From assembly GCA_902543185.1 (NCBI GenBank), contig CACBXB010000007.1, positions 1 through 64,000 of the forward strand: DNA of 64,000 bases, in the 5' to 3' direction. The position numbers and the translations under genes are program-made. The stretch is from Paracoccaceae bacterium. GTDB taxonomy: Bacteria > Pseudomonadota > Alphaproteobacteria > Rhodobacterales > Rhodobacteraceae. The notes under the pieces are model-generated. The model did not search any database. It saw only the letters and a program-made list of their open reading frames with translations, and was not told the DNA's origin. Below, piece after piece: positions 46,613 to 55,279 of this stretch. Numbering within the stretch: position 1 is the stretch's first letter; every line of letters begins with the position of its first letter.

Positions 46613-46954
46613 ATGAAAAAAATGGAGTTAAATGCTGGAAACACAATCTTTAAAAAAGGTGATCCATCCGATGGTCTATATATCGTAGGGAAGGGTTCTG
46701 TTGGAATTTATTTTCCCACCAACCATACCATGGAAAAGCCAGATATTGTGCTCAAAGCAAATGAGATCCTTGGTGAAATGGGCGTAATTGATACGGCACC
46801 TAGGATGGCGACAGCCAAAGCATTAGAAGAAAGTGTAATTATTTTTGTATCAACTAAAGAGTTTGAAAAAAAATTAGAAAGCTCTGATATGATAATTCGT
46901 GGCGTTATGGCAATCTTATCCGAACGCTTGCGTGATCTCCAGAAACGACGATAA
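46613..46954 (+). CDS. stand-alone cyclic nucleotide-binding domain protein
   Basis: A 113-residue protein that is little more than one cNMP-binding beta-roll. FKKGDPSDGLYIVGKGSVGI opens the barrel, and the phosphate-binding cassette ILGEMGVIDTAPRMATAKAL keeps the conserved Glu and Arg that hold the ribose phosphate. A short helix follows. There is no DNA-binding domain, so it is not a CRP-type regulator; it may sense cAMP or cGMP and act on a partner such as the cyclase encoded 14 bases downstream. Confidence 0.87.
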   Translation: MKKMELNAGNTIFKKGDPSDGLYIVGKGSVGIYFPTNHTMEKPDIVLKANEILGEMGVIDTAPRMATAKALEESVIIFVSTKEFEKKLESSDMIIRGVMAILSERLRDLQKRR

Positions 46955-46968
46955 AGGCATTGAATAAT

Positions 46969-48258
46969 ATGAATATTGCAAAAATTTTGGAATCTGATTT
47001 TTTGCATCTTATTAGTTTTTTCAATTTTGAAAACGCCATAACCGCGGCTTTCTACGCAGACCAGAATCTCAATTTGATCAGTACCAACAAAAATTTTGAG
47101 AGCTTATTCAAAAAGGGTATAGAATTAAAATCTCAAAATCTTCTGACGTTACTGGCAAATCTTGGGGTTGAGCAAAAAATCATCACCGATTTTAGAACTA
47201 CTTTAAATAAGGATGGAAAAGTATTAATTCCTCAAATTGAAATTAAACTGAATGATAAGATACACTATTTTTCATTGCTTTCCACTAAAACTAAAAGTTC
47301 TATCACGGATATTTTAAGTGGTGTTCAAGGTCAGTTTATTGATCGAACTGCTGAAACAATTTTAAAACAAGAAAATGAAGAATTGATCAGCTTAAATCAA
47401 CAAGCTTATGAAAGTCTAAGGGAAAAGAATAAGAAACTTGAAAAAATTTCCAATAGACTGGCAAAATATTTGTCACCTCAAATTTATAAAAACATATTTG
47501 AAACAGAATCTGAGCAGACAAACGATTATAAGCGAAAAAAACTGACTGTATTTTTTTCAGACATAAAAGGTTTCACTGATCTTTCGGACTCACTTGATCC
47601 AGATCTTCTTGCAGAACTTGTAAATGAATACCTTTCTGCGATGACAGACATTGCTTTAAAACACGGTGGAACAATTGATAAATTTATTGGCGATGCAATA
47701 TTAGTGTTTTTTGGAGACCCTGAAAGTCACGGATTAAAAAAAGATGCCTCAAATTGTCTAAGTATGGCTATTGCTATGCAAAATAAAGTAGCCGAACTAG
47801 ACAGAGATTGGCGAGAAGATCGTGGAATTTCAGAAGGTTTAAATGTAAGAATGGGAATTTCAACGGGCTACTGCACAGTTGGAAACTTTGGTTCGGTTCA
47901 GCGCGTAGATTATACTGTGCTAGGGAGTACTGTCAATTTAGCATCACGGTTAGAATCTATATGCCAACCCAAAAAAATATTAGTTGCTCCTGAAACAAAG
48001 ACACTTTTGGAAAAAGAATTTAAATTTGAGGCCAAAGAAGCTGTAGAATTAAAAGGTTTTAATAAACCTATTGTACCATATCAGTACGTAGATTTGAAAA
48101 AAACTACGTCACCAGAAATACTCAAGGGCGACGTAGTAGATATAATTCTTAAACAGCCTGGTGATATAGAAAGCATCTTATATGAGTTGAAATCGCTTCA
48201 GAAAGATTACGAAGAAAAATTATTTCAAACTGTTTCAAACAAAAAAAATAAAAAATAG
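46969..48258 (+). CDS. class III adenylate/guanylate cyclase
   Basis: A 429-residue protein (ATG 46969; an in-frame TTG at 46960 is too close to the AAGG). The N-terminal half (about 10-140) looks like a PAS-type sensor, followed by a coiled-coil linker (about 140-175). The catalytic domain (about 180-375) has TVFFSDIKGFTDLSD with a metal-binding Asp, DKFIGDAILVFFGDPE with the second metal Asp and a Lys fitting adenine recognition, and YTVLGSTVNLASRLESI with the Asn and Arg of the transition state. A soluble adenylate cyclase is the likeliest reading. It is the third gene of the cyclic-nucleotide set. Confidence 0.9.
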   Translation: MNIAKILESDFLHLISFFNFENAITAAFYADQNLNLISTNKNFESLFKKGIELKSQNLLTLLANLGVEQKIITDFRTTLNKDGKVLIPQIEIKLNDKIHYFSLLSTKTKSSITDILSGVQGQFIDRTAETILKQENEELISLNQQAYESLREKNKKLEKISNRLAKYLSPQIYKNIFETESEQTNDYKRKKLTVFFSDIKGFTDLSDSLDPDLLAELVNEYLSAMTDIALKHGGTIDKFIGDAILVFFGDPESHGLKKDASNCLSMAIAMQNKVAELDRDWREDRGISEGLNVRMGISTGYCTVGNFGSVQRVDYTVLGSTVNLASRLESICQPKKILVAPETKTLLEKEFKFEAKEAVELKGFNKPIVPYQYVDLKKTTSPEILKGDVVDIILKQPGDIESILYELKSLQKDYEEKLFQTVSNKKNKK

Positions 48259-48281
48259 TTTGGATCTAGATAGAGCTGAAA

Positions 48282-49787
48282 ATGAAAAGCAAAAGAAGAA
48301 AGACAAGAAATCAAGATGAGTTAAAAAACTACAAATTAACAGCGTTTGTAAATGAAAAAACGTATTCTCCGATAGAGACTAATAAAGTAAAAAAAATTGC
48401 TGATGCTGCGATAAAAATTCTCGCTGAAATAGGAATATCAGATGCCCCAAAAGAATTGTCTGATCTCGTCTTAGATCGTGGAGGTAAATTAGAGGGAAAC
48501 AGATTAATTTACCCGCCAAATTTAATTAAAAAAACAATAGCTGAACATCAAAGAGTTGTACTTTTGGCCGGTCGAGTTGTAGAAAATGATCTGCAAGTTG
48601 GTGGAAATAATGTTTATGCAGGGACAGGTGGGGCCGCGCCGAATTTGCAAAACCTTAAAACAAATCAATACGTTCCATCTAAACTTAAAGACCTGTATGA
48701 TGCAGCAAGGTTAGCCGATAGGTTGCCCAATATTAGTTTTTTTTCTCGATCGCTAGTTGCTGGTGATATTGAAAACCCATTAGATTTCGACCTTTCAACT
48801 GCGGCAGCAAGTCTAGCTGGGACTTCTAAACACGTTATGGTGCAAGCGTCGCATTGGTCTCATGTTACTGAAATAGCAGCGCTATGTCATAAAATCGCAG
48901 GGGGGGAAGAGAGCTTCAGGAAAAGACCTTTTCTCTCTCTACATGTAAATCATGCCGTGCCTCCGTTGAGGTTTGATCCTGCAAGTATTAAGGTAATGAT
49001 AGAAGCGGTTAAGCTAGGTATCCCTGTTCATTGTAATGTTTTTGGTCAACTTGGGGCTTCTAGTCCTGTAACAATTGCTGGATCCGTTTCTCAAACCTTG
49101 GCCGAGACTCTTGCAGGTTTAGTAGCGGTACATATTCTTGATCCGGATGCAGTGAGTATCGCTGGGCCACGCCCCATGATAACAGATTTAAGGACTGGAG
49201 GGATGGCTGGAGGAGCTCCAGAACAGTTAATGGCAACTGCAGCTGCGGTTCAAGTTCTAAGATACTGGGAGATACCCTGTTCTGTCATAGCGGGAGCTAC
49301 GGATAGCAAATTAATCGACTTTCAATCAGGTTATGAAAAAGCGTTGACGATTAATAGTGCGGCTCAAACTGGGGCTAATTTGATAACTCAGGCGGCAGGT
49401 TCTCAGGCTAGTTTAATGGCAGTTAATTATGGTGCAATGGTGGCGGATAACGAATTAATTGGTGTCTTGTTCAAGTCAAATATGATTCCAGAAATAAGCG
49501 ATGAAACATTTATGCATGAGAGTATAAGAGAGGTGGTAAATAATGAAGGTCATTATCTAGGACACTCTGAAACTTATGCTCGAATGAAGAGTGACTTTTA
49601 TTATCCAGATATTGCAGATCGCAAATCGATAGAAGAATGGGCAACCAGTAAAAAACCCAATATGGGAAATAGAGCAGAGTCTTATGCTTTGGAAATATTA
49701 GAGGACTATTGGCCAGATCACTTACCTGCCAAAATAGTTGATGAATTAAATAGTCGATTTCCCCTTAACTTAAAAAGGCCTGACTAA
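48282..49787 (+). CDS. trimethylamine methyltransferase-family protein (MttB-like, without pyrrolysine)
   Basis: A 501-residue TIM-barrel methyltransferase of the MttB superfamily. Family stretches: GGKLEGNRLIYPPNLIKKTI, YAGTGGAAPNLQNLKTNQY, PVHCNVFGQLGASSPVTIAG, and DPDAVSIAGPRPMITDLRTG. The frame is continuous with no internal amber codon, so it belongs to the non-pyrrolysine members that demethylate quaternary amines such as glycine betaine or related compounds. No corrinoid protein gene is adjacent. It is followed by a ketopantoate-reductase-like gene with a one-base overlap. Confidence 0.85.
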   Translation: MKSKRRKTRNQDELKNYKLTAFVNEKTYSPIETNKVKKIADAAIKILAEIGISDAPKELSDLVLDRGGKLEGNRLIYPPNLIKKTIAEHQRVVLLAGRVVENDLQVGGNNVYAGTGGAAPNLQNLKTNQYVPSKLKDLYDAARLADRLPNISFFSRSLVAGDIENPLDFDLSTAAASLAGTSKHVMVQASHWSHVTEIAALCHKIAGGEESFRKRPFLSLHVNHAVPPLRFDPASIKVMIEAVKLGIPVHCNVFGQLGASSPVTIAGSVSQTLAETLAGLVAVHILDPDAVSIAGPRPMITDLRTGGMAGGAPEQLMATAAAVQVLRYWEIPCSVIAGATDSKLIDFQSGYEKALTINSAAQTGANLITQAAGSQASLMAVNYGAMVADNELIGVLFKSNMIPEISDETFMHESIREVVNNEGHYLGHSETYARMKSDFYYPDIADRKSIEEWATSKKPNMGNRAESYALEILEDYWPDHLPAKIVDELNSRFPLNLKRPD

Positions 49788-50716
49788 TGAAGATTGCTGT
49801 TATTGGAACGGGTGCTATGGGGTCAATCTACGCGGCAAGATTTTCCAGAGCCGGACATGAAGTTATGGCAATTGATGTTTGGGAGGACCATGTCGATCAG
49901 ATAAATAAAAATGGCCTATTTGTTGAAGGCCCTGATGGTCAAATTATAGCAAAAAATATAAAGGCGAGTACGAAAATTTTAGATCTTGAAGGATGTGATT
50001 TCTACATCATTGCAACCAAAGCTATGAATTTAGAAGAAAGCATTAATAACTTGAAAGATCAGATAGCTTCAAACTCAACTATAGTTACAATTCAAAATGG
50101 CTTGGGCGCTGGTGATATAATTTTAAAGCATATGCCAAAAAATAATATTATTTTAGGAGTAGCTGAAGGTTTTGGAGCGAGTTTAAAAGCGCCTGGGCAT
50201 GTTACTCACACAGCAAACAAACAAATAAGGTTAGGTTCAATTTCACAGAAATCGAGAGAAAGTGAACTTCAAGACCTAGTAGCAGCCTGGCGTGCAGGAG
50301 GATTAAAAACTGAAATTTATAGGAATATTGAGCAGTTAATTTGGGAAAAATTGCTTTGCAATGTCACTTTGTCTGGCCCATGTTCTATTTTTGGGTGCAA
50401 TGTGAAAGAACTATATAATAACGAGGAGTATTGGGCATTTGCTTTAAATTGTATGCAAGAGGCCTATTCCGTTGGCCTAGCGAGAGGTGTGCCATTTTCA
50501 TTTGAGGATCCTGTTGTTTATGTAAGTGATTTTGCAAAAAGAGTAGGTTCTGCCAAACCATCGATGCTGCAGGACTTTGAGTGTAAGAAAAGAACAGAAA
50601 TAGATTTTATTAACGGAGCTATTCCTCCTCTTGCAGCAAAGTCCAAAATTCCCACACCATTTAATGATCACGTTTGCAGAATTATCTATGACGCTGAAAG
50701 ACATATAACTTCCTGA
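49787..50716 (+). CDS. 2-dehydropantoate 2-reductase-family protein (ApbA/PanE)
   Basis: A 309-residue NADP-dependent reductase. N-terminal Rossmann loop VIGTGAMGSIYAARFSRAG, DFYIIATKAMNLEES, IVTIQNGLGAGDIIL, and the C-terminal helical domain with WEKLLCNVTLSGPCSIFG and LQDFECKKRTEIDFINGAIP (catalytic Lys and Glu/Asn region) are family-typical. Its start overlaps the MttB-like stop by one base, so it may reduce a 2-oxo acid in the same amine-breakdown route rather than make pantoate. Confidence 0.84.
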   Translation: MKIAVIGTGAMGSIYAARFSRAGHEVMAIDVWEDHVDQINKNGLFVEGPDGQIIAKNIKASTKILDLEGCDFYIIATKAMNLEESINNLKDQIASNSTIVTIQNGLGAGDIILKHMPKNNIILGVAEGFGASLKAPGHVTHTANKQIRLGSISQKSRESELQDLVAAWRAGGLKTEIYRNIEQLIWEKLLCNVTLSGPCSIFGCNVKELYNNEEYWAFALNCMQEAYSVGLARGVPFSFEDPVVYVSDFAKRVGSAKPSMLQDFECKKRTEIDFINGAIPPLAAKSKIPTPFNDHVCRIIYDAERHITS

Positions 50717-50764
50717 TTGGATTTCTTTACTTTATTATCCATGCAAAGCTACTAATCTGACAAC

Positions 50765-52048
50765 ATGAAATCAAATATTCAAAATTTAGATGGCATACTC
50801 GATCAAAGTTTAAAAATAGCGTCGCGGGTCATTTCAATTGTTGCGTTTCCAGCTCTCTTGATAGTTGCTTATAGGAATTTGTTTCTTGATTTTGTACCCT
50901 ATCATCAGATATTCTTGACCGTCTGTTATGGTTTTTTTGTATTTCTAGGATTTGGCAGATTCAAATCAAATCAAATTCGATTTTATTTTTTGGTATTAAT
51001 TTTTTTCTCATTATTCATTGCTGCTGGTTTGAGAAATAGCTCGATCATTTTTGTTGATGTTTTTCTTATATTGGCCTGCGGATTAATGGCTTTTAAGTTT
51101 ACTGGCCTTACTGTTGTTATCTCAGGAATTTTTGCTACCAGTTTTCTATTACTTTTGGTCCCAGAAACCTTTCTTCCAAATGGTGAAATTTATTCAAGCA
51201 TTATTGGGGTTCATCTTTCATGCTTAACAATGTCTTTTGTCCTCATTTTTGCCATTCGCAATGTGGTTGATCAGTATCAAAATTTTTATCTAAAAGAAAT
51301 TGAGCAAAATAAATCTCTTATTGAAAAAAACAAATCATCCTATGACCTTGTTGCTGAGGCCCAGGAAAGTTCTGAAGCTGAAAAAGCTAAGCTAAAAATT
51401 GCAGCATTTAGCCTAGCTTCACAAATGGATCTAACTAAAGATTTACTAGAAAGAGCGGATAAAAAAACAAATAGCTTGCAAGTTGATTACATTCGAGATC
51501 GTGTTCGTGACGTTTCTTTTAATTTGTCAAAAATTAGTGAAACTGGAAATTATTTTTCTGACGAAACCGCTACTTTAACACTTCAAGATTTGAGCTACAT
51601 TTTGCAGAAATTCACAAATGCTTATGAACTTTTTACTGATGGCGAAGATATGAAAGTCGAGGTAGAAACAAGTTCTGTATCAGAAGTTGAGTACGACATT
51701 CCTCTAAGTTCTCTAAAAGTAATGGTTCATCATTTAATTTCTTACTGTCAACAGACATATGAGCCTAAAGAACTTAAATTAGAAATTAGTGAGGGAAGGC
51801 AATCCCAAACTATGAAAGAAGTTCACTTTATAATATCGGCAGCTGCAAAGGGAAAATTAGAAGATTTGAACGTAGCGCGATTTAATAAAGTAATGGAAAG
51901 CAAATTAAATTTTGAAACAGGTGGGCCCCATACCAACCTAGTAAAAGCTGTTTTGAGCAGTCTACCGGGCTCAATAAAGGCGACGTTGATTGGAAATAAG
52001 ATTAGATTGGATATAGCATTTTGGGTAGAACCAGGCAAAGCCGCTTAA
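50765..52048 (+). CDS. membrane protein with degenerate histidine-kinase-like cytoplasmic part
   Basis: A 427-residue protein. Five or six membrane helices (about 20-165) precede a coiled coil (about 170-220) and a region resembling a dimerisation helix plus ATPase-like fold (about 225-420). There is no obvious phospho-acceptor His box and no clear N, G1 or G2 motifs; FETGGPHTNLVKAVLSSLPG is the only place that looks like a worn G2/F region. It may be an inactive sensor or adaptor. It is 48 bases after the PanE-like gene. Confidence 0.6.
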   Translation: MKSNIQNLDGILDQSLKIASRVISIVAFPALLIVAYRNLFLDFVPYHQIFLTVCYGFFVFLGFGRFKSNQIRFYFLVLIFFSLFIAAGLRNSSIIFVDVFLILACGLMAFKFTGLTVVISGIFATSFLLLLVPETFLPNGEIYSSIIGVHLSCLTMSFVLIFAIRNVVDQYQNFYLKEIEQNKSLIEKNKSSYDLVAEAQESSEAEKAKLKIAAFSLASQMDLTKDLLERADKKTNSLQVDYIRDRVRDVSFNLSKISETGNYFSDETATLTLQDLSYILQKFTNAYELFTDGEDMKVEVETSSVSEVEYDIPLSSLKVMVHHLISYCQQTYEPKELKLEISEGRQSQTMKEVHFIISAAAKGKLEDLNVARFNKVMESKLNFETGGPHTNLVKAVLSSLPGSIKATLIGNKIRLDIAFWVEPGKAA

Positions 52049-52132
52049 CCTAAAAAACACTGACTGAAATTATTTTTATATGAATTTTTAAATCTGTGAT
52101 ATTTTGGTCTTATCAGAAAGTGGAGATTAGCT

Positions 52133-52510
52133 ATGCAACAAAAAATGATGCTTTTTACACCAGCAGTTGGTGTTATCTATGGTCTTTGGTTTTTTCTAGT
52201 ACCCAATTCGTACTGGTCAGTAATGACAGTACCCGCAGATTTAATTTCAGAACTTGCAAGCGCTCAATTACAAAATACCGGACTAGCCTTGTTGGTGATA
52301 GCATATGTTCTTATCGCAACGAGGAAATATATTAGCTCAGAAAACATTCCCGAATTTATGACGATACATGCAATCGGCTGGGCAATATTCGCAATAGGTG
52401 GACTTTACCTAGTTTTCAGTAGTGGAGACCCCATTGGCAATAACCCATTTTTTTATCAAGCATTAATATTTTTAGTTATTGCTGCAGGATTTTATGCAAA
52501 GCGTAACTGA
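52133..52510 (+). CDS. small membrane protein, four helices, unknown
   Basis: A 125-residue protein with about four helices (8-25, 48-66, 80-97, 105-122). GLWFFLVPNSYWSVMTVPAD and NTGLALLVIAYVLIA are notable pieces. I recognise no family. A strong hairpin follows it and separates it from a convergent gene. Confidence 0.7.
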   Translation: MQQKMMLFTPAVGVIYGLWFFLVPNSYWSVMTVPADLISELASAQLQNTGLALLVIAYVLIATRKYISSENIPEFMTIHAIGWAIFAIGGLYLVFSSGDPIGNNPFFYQALIFLVIAAGFYAKRN

Positions 52511-52520
52511 TATTTTAAAT

Positions 52521-52557
52521 TGATCAAAGGGTCTCATAAGTTTGGACCCTTTGATCA
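52521..52557. terminator. strong bidirectional hairpin between convergent genes
   Basis: TGATCAAAGGGTC (52521-52533) and GACCCTTTGATCA (52545-52557) form a perfect 13-bp stem with an 11-base loop. It lies between two genes that end towards each other (52510 and 52564). There is no T run on either side, so termination may be partly hairpin-driven or Rho-assisted. Confidence 0.7.
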
Positions 52558-52563
52558 AGCTTA

Positions 52564-52917
52564 TTAATAAATGGCTGTTAATTGAACCAGGGCGATGACC
52601 ACAAAAATAGCGGCAAATATTAGTTTAAGTATCGAAAATGGTATTGCCGATACGCCAGTACCGTAAGTTGTAGCTTTCATATCTTTATCCATATCAGCAA
52701 CTAGGTAACTCATGTTCGTTAACAATCTGATAATTCCGAAAGCTCCAATAAGTGCCGGTCCAATTACCGAAGCTGCGACTACATTCTCTTTTCCTGATAT
52801 ATCGCCAAAAACAATTACTGTCATTGTGGTCAATTGACTAATAGTGGTAAGTGTCATTGCAATCATGAAATAATAAAAAGTACTCGTCTGAATACTTGCT
52901 CTCAAAGTTTGATCCAT
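52564..52917 (-). CDS. small membrane protein, unknown
   Basis: A 117-residue protein with about three helices (15-38, 48-65, 90-115) and a short charged loop VADMDKDMKATTYGTG. I know no family. It converges with the other small membrane protein. The 223 bases upstream hold presumed promoter sequence only. Confidence 0.65.
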   Translation of the reverse strand: MDQTLRASIQTSTFYYFMIAMTLTTISQLTTMTVIVFGDISGKENVVAASVIGPALIGAFGIIRLLTNMSYLVADMDKDMKATTYGTGVSAIPFSILKLIFAAIFVVIALVQLTAIY

Positions 52918-53140
52918 AATTTTTCCTCACTGTTGATAACTCAGACCTTAAACATTGTAAAAAGTGTCACATAGAGTAATTTATTAAAACGTAAGGTAAC
53001 TAAGCCAAAATTTTTTATCTATGCTAGTAGATCCTAATCTGCTGTATAAAATTTAGGCAAAAGCCTGTTAATTTTTTTGACGCAAGGTATAAGTTCAAAT
53101 AGGCAGTAAATTGGATAGAAGATAATCTAAATAGGTTATC

Positions 53141-53505
53141 ATGCATAAAATCGTGACAATTTTTATTTAAGTGTTAATGGGTACGTTGGTTTATGCAGGT
53201 GGCGACGAGGAAGAGCAGCTTTTGAATACAAATTCTTGTGTGAATCGCGATCTACTAATGCTTGGTTAGAGAAAGCTGATCTTCGTAAAGCAGATTTTAG
53301 TGGTGGAAAACTTTACCGGGCAAAGATAGAATATGTAGATTTACGAGTTGCGAACTTTACAGGTGCAGATTTAAGTAATGTCAGGCTCCGTGGTGCTAGC
53401 CTTAAAGACGCCAAACTTAGAGATGCTAGGTTTTCAATACAAAACAGACGGTATTCGCTTTTAAACCATTTAACGGAAAACTCACTTTACGGAACCTTCT
53501 ATTAA
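53141..53505 (+). pseudogene. disrupted secreted pentapeptide-repeat protein gene
   Basis: Reading from ATG 53141 gives MHKIVTIFI, then a TAA stop at 53168, then in the same frame VLMGTLVYAGGDEEEQLLNT and NSCVNRDL, which together look like a signal peptide plus the start of a pentapeptide-repeat protein. After about 53254 the frame must shift by one base to give TNAWLEKADLRKADFSGGKL, a clear pentapeptide stretch (A(D/N)LxxA pattern). So the gene carries one in-frame stop and one frameshift. The tail overlaps a convergent gene by 24 bases. Two sequencing errors are the alternative. Confidence 0.7.
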
Positions 53506-53781
53506 CAAAGGTCCTTCTAATACCGCTATTTTGCTACCTGTGGCTATCTCTTTCAATTCTTCCTTCATTAGTGACATTACTTTATCCGCATCTGATTTTT
53601 TGCTAAACTTAGAAACTACAAATACCTCAGATTGACTTATTGAAAAAACTTCGGCTGAGATTTGTCCAGCAGCCAGATTTCGTGGCAATATAGTTGTTTC
53701 AATGTAAGCCGTAAGCATTTTCATTTGCAATTCAGACAAAGCTTTTACATGTACAACTCTACAATACACTTCTATCTCCAA
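53482..53781 (-). CDS. small alpha/beta protein, possible antibiotic-biosynthesis-monooxygenase-like fold
   Basis: A 99-residue protein. The pattern of strand (IEVYCRVVHV), helix (ELQMKMLTAYIETT), strand (AEVFSISQSEVFVVSKFS) and helix (SDADKVMSLMKEELKE) suggests a ferredoxin-like alpha/beta sandwich as in ABM-type proteins. The catalytic residues of true monooxygenases are not evident. The 137 bases upstream to the oxidoreductase gene show no clear signal. Its 3' end overlaps the pentapeptide pseudogene. Confidence 0.5.
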   Translation of the reverse strand: MEIEVYCRVVHVKALSELQMKMLTAYIETTILPRNLAAGQISAEVFSISQSEVFVVSKFSKKSDADKVMSLMKEELKEIATGSKIAVLEGPLLIEGSVK

Positions 53782-53918
53782 AAATTTTATTAGTCAGGAT
53801 CATCTTTTGTTTTTATACTCTTTCTTTTGAAGCTCAATCATTATATTTACCCTGAATGTATTTTTTGCATTTATACAATACAAACCCTTAGCGCGACCTT
53901 TTCGCTCTTATTTGAATT

Positions 53919-55136
53919 CTAAATCACGGCCTGTTCTATAATTGAATTTCCTTTGCCTATTCTATCAAAGTGGAACGGTGTCAGGTCCAGAGTTTTATAT
54001 TTTCCATAAATTAAATATTCTCCTAAACCACGCCCCATTGCTGGCGCTTGTTGCGTTCCGTGACCCGAAAAGCCATTTAGGAAAAAGAAATTTTGGATGA
54101 TGTTATGGGGCCCTATAATTGCATTCTGGTCTACAGTATTCATTGCGTAATGACCCGCCCATTGGCTTATTAATTTTAACGACTCAAATTGTGGAATACG
54201 GTTAAATAGAACGGGCCAGACTGTAGTTTCCCATAAATTATCGTCCATGACAAAGTCATCAAAGTCTACAGCTGGATCATAAGCTCCGTGTCCCCCTGCC
54301 TGGTATGTACCACCTCCATTTTCACGGACGTGAAACCCAGATGGGTCAATCGTAAGTGGAAGATCTCGATCCAAAGGACTTTCCGCTTTAAATATCCAAG
54401 AGTACCTTTTTCGCGGCTCAACAGGAATTTCGATGCCTGCCATTTTTGATGTTAATGCTGCCCTTGGACCAGTCGCATTTACAAATTTTTCGCCATTTAT
54501 TGTTTCTCCAGAGGCAAGTTTTATACTAATTATCCTGTCTTCTGACTTGTTTTTGGTAATATCAGTGACTTCGTTTTCTACATACTCAACACCATTCTCA
54601 CGTGCTTTGTTTTTCATCCATTCAAAAACAGTAATGCTATCCCAGTATCCTTCGTTAACAAGGTTTATTGAACCTAGTTTTATATCCTCAACATTATAAA
54701 AAGGGTACTTGGATTTAATTTGATCCGGCATAAGCAACTCTGTTGCGGCTCCTGCCGCGGCTTGAACTTTTTGATTACTTCTAAGCTTCTTTGCAAAATC
54801 CTCACTAGCTGCGAGATACATGTAACCAAAAGATTTGATTGCTAATTTTGGTACCCTTGCATCGTTATACATATATTCTTGGAAATTATTTATAAAGTCT
54901 GCAGCAAACTGAGATATTTCAACATTAAGTTTGGTGCTGAACTGTTGTCGGATACAGGACGTGGTGTGTGCCGTTGAGCAAAATTCATATTTCTGGTCTT
55001 TCTCAACAACTAAAATGGTTCCATTGAAGTCAGGATTCTGACTCAAAAACCAAGCTGTTGATGAACCCATAATGGCTCCACCGATTATTATTACATCGTA
55101 CTTATCATTTTTAGGTGTATTTTCGAAATTCTTCAT
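53919..55136 (-). CDS. FAD-dependent oxidoreductase (DadA/sarcosine oxidase beta-like)
   Basis: A 405-residue DAO-fold flavoprotein. The N-terminal FAD loop VIIIGGAIMGSSTAWFLSQN, HTTSCIRQQFSTKLNVEIS, and the C-terminal NGFSGHGTQQAPAMGRGLGE are typical of the DAO superfamily acting on secondary or tertiary amines. Sequence similarity to sarcosine/dimethylglycine-type oxidases together with the MttB-like gene 4 kb away suggests methylated-amine use, but the substrate is inferred. It lies 144 bases downstream of the ABC ATPase gene on the same strand. Confidence 0.8.
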   Translation of the reverse strand: MKNFENTPKNDKYDVIIIGGAIMGSSTAWFLSQNPDFNGTILVVEKDQKYEFCSTAHTTSCIRQQFSTKLNVEISQFAADFINNFQEYMYNDARVPKLAIKSFGYMYLAASEDFAKKLRSNQKVQAAAGAATELLMPDQIKSKYPFYNVEDIKLGSINLVNEGYWDSITVFEWMKNKARENGVEYVENEVTDITKNKSEDRIISIKLASGETINGEKFVNATGPRAALTSKMAGIEIPVEPRKRYSWIFKAESPLDRDLPLTIDPSGFHVRENGGGTYQAGGHGAYDPAVDFDDFVMDDNLWETTVWPVLFNRIPQFESLKLISQWAGHYAMNTVDQNAIIGPHNIIQNFFFLNGFSGHGTQQAPAMGRGLGEYLIYGKYKTLDLTPFHFDRIGKGNSIIEQAVI

Positions 55137-55279
55137 ATTAATTCGCTACGCATTTTAAAGCCGCATGGAATAAATAATTTAAATAGTTTCTATTATCTAG
55201 TGACAATGTTTTAGAAAAAGAAAGTTTGAAATTTGTCGAAAACCTTAAGTGGCCCCAAATTAAGAAGCCACTCAATTTA

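Noticed and set aside
48282-49787. Pyrrolysine-containing MttB
   Set aside because: The frame runs 501 codons with no internal TAG.
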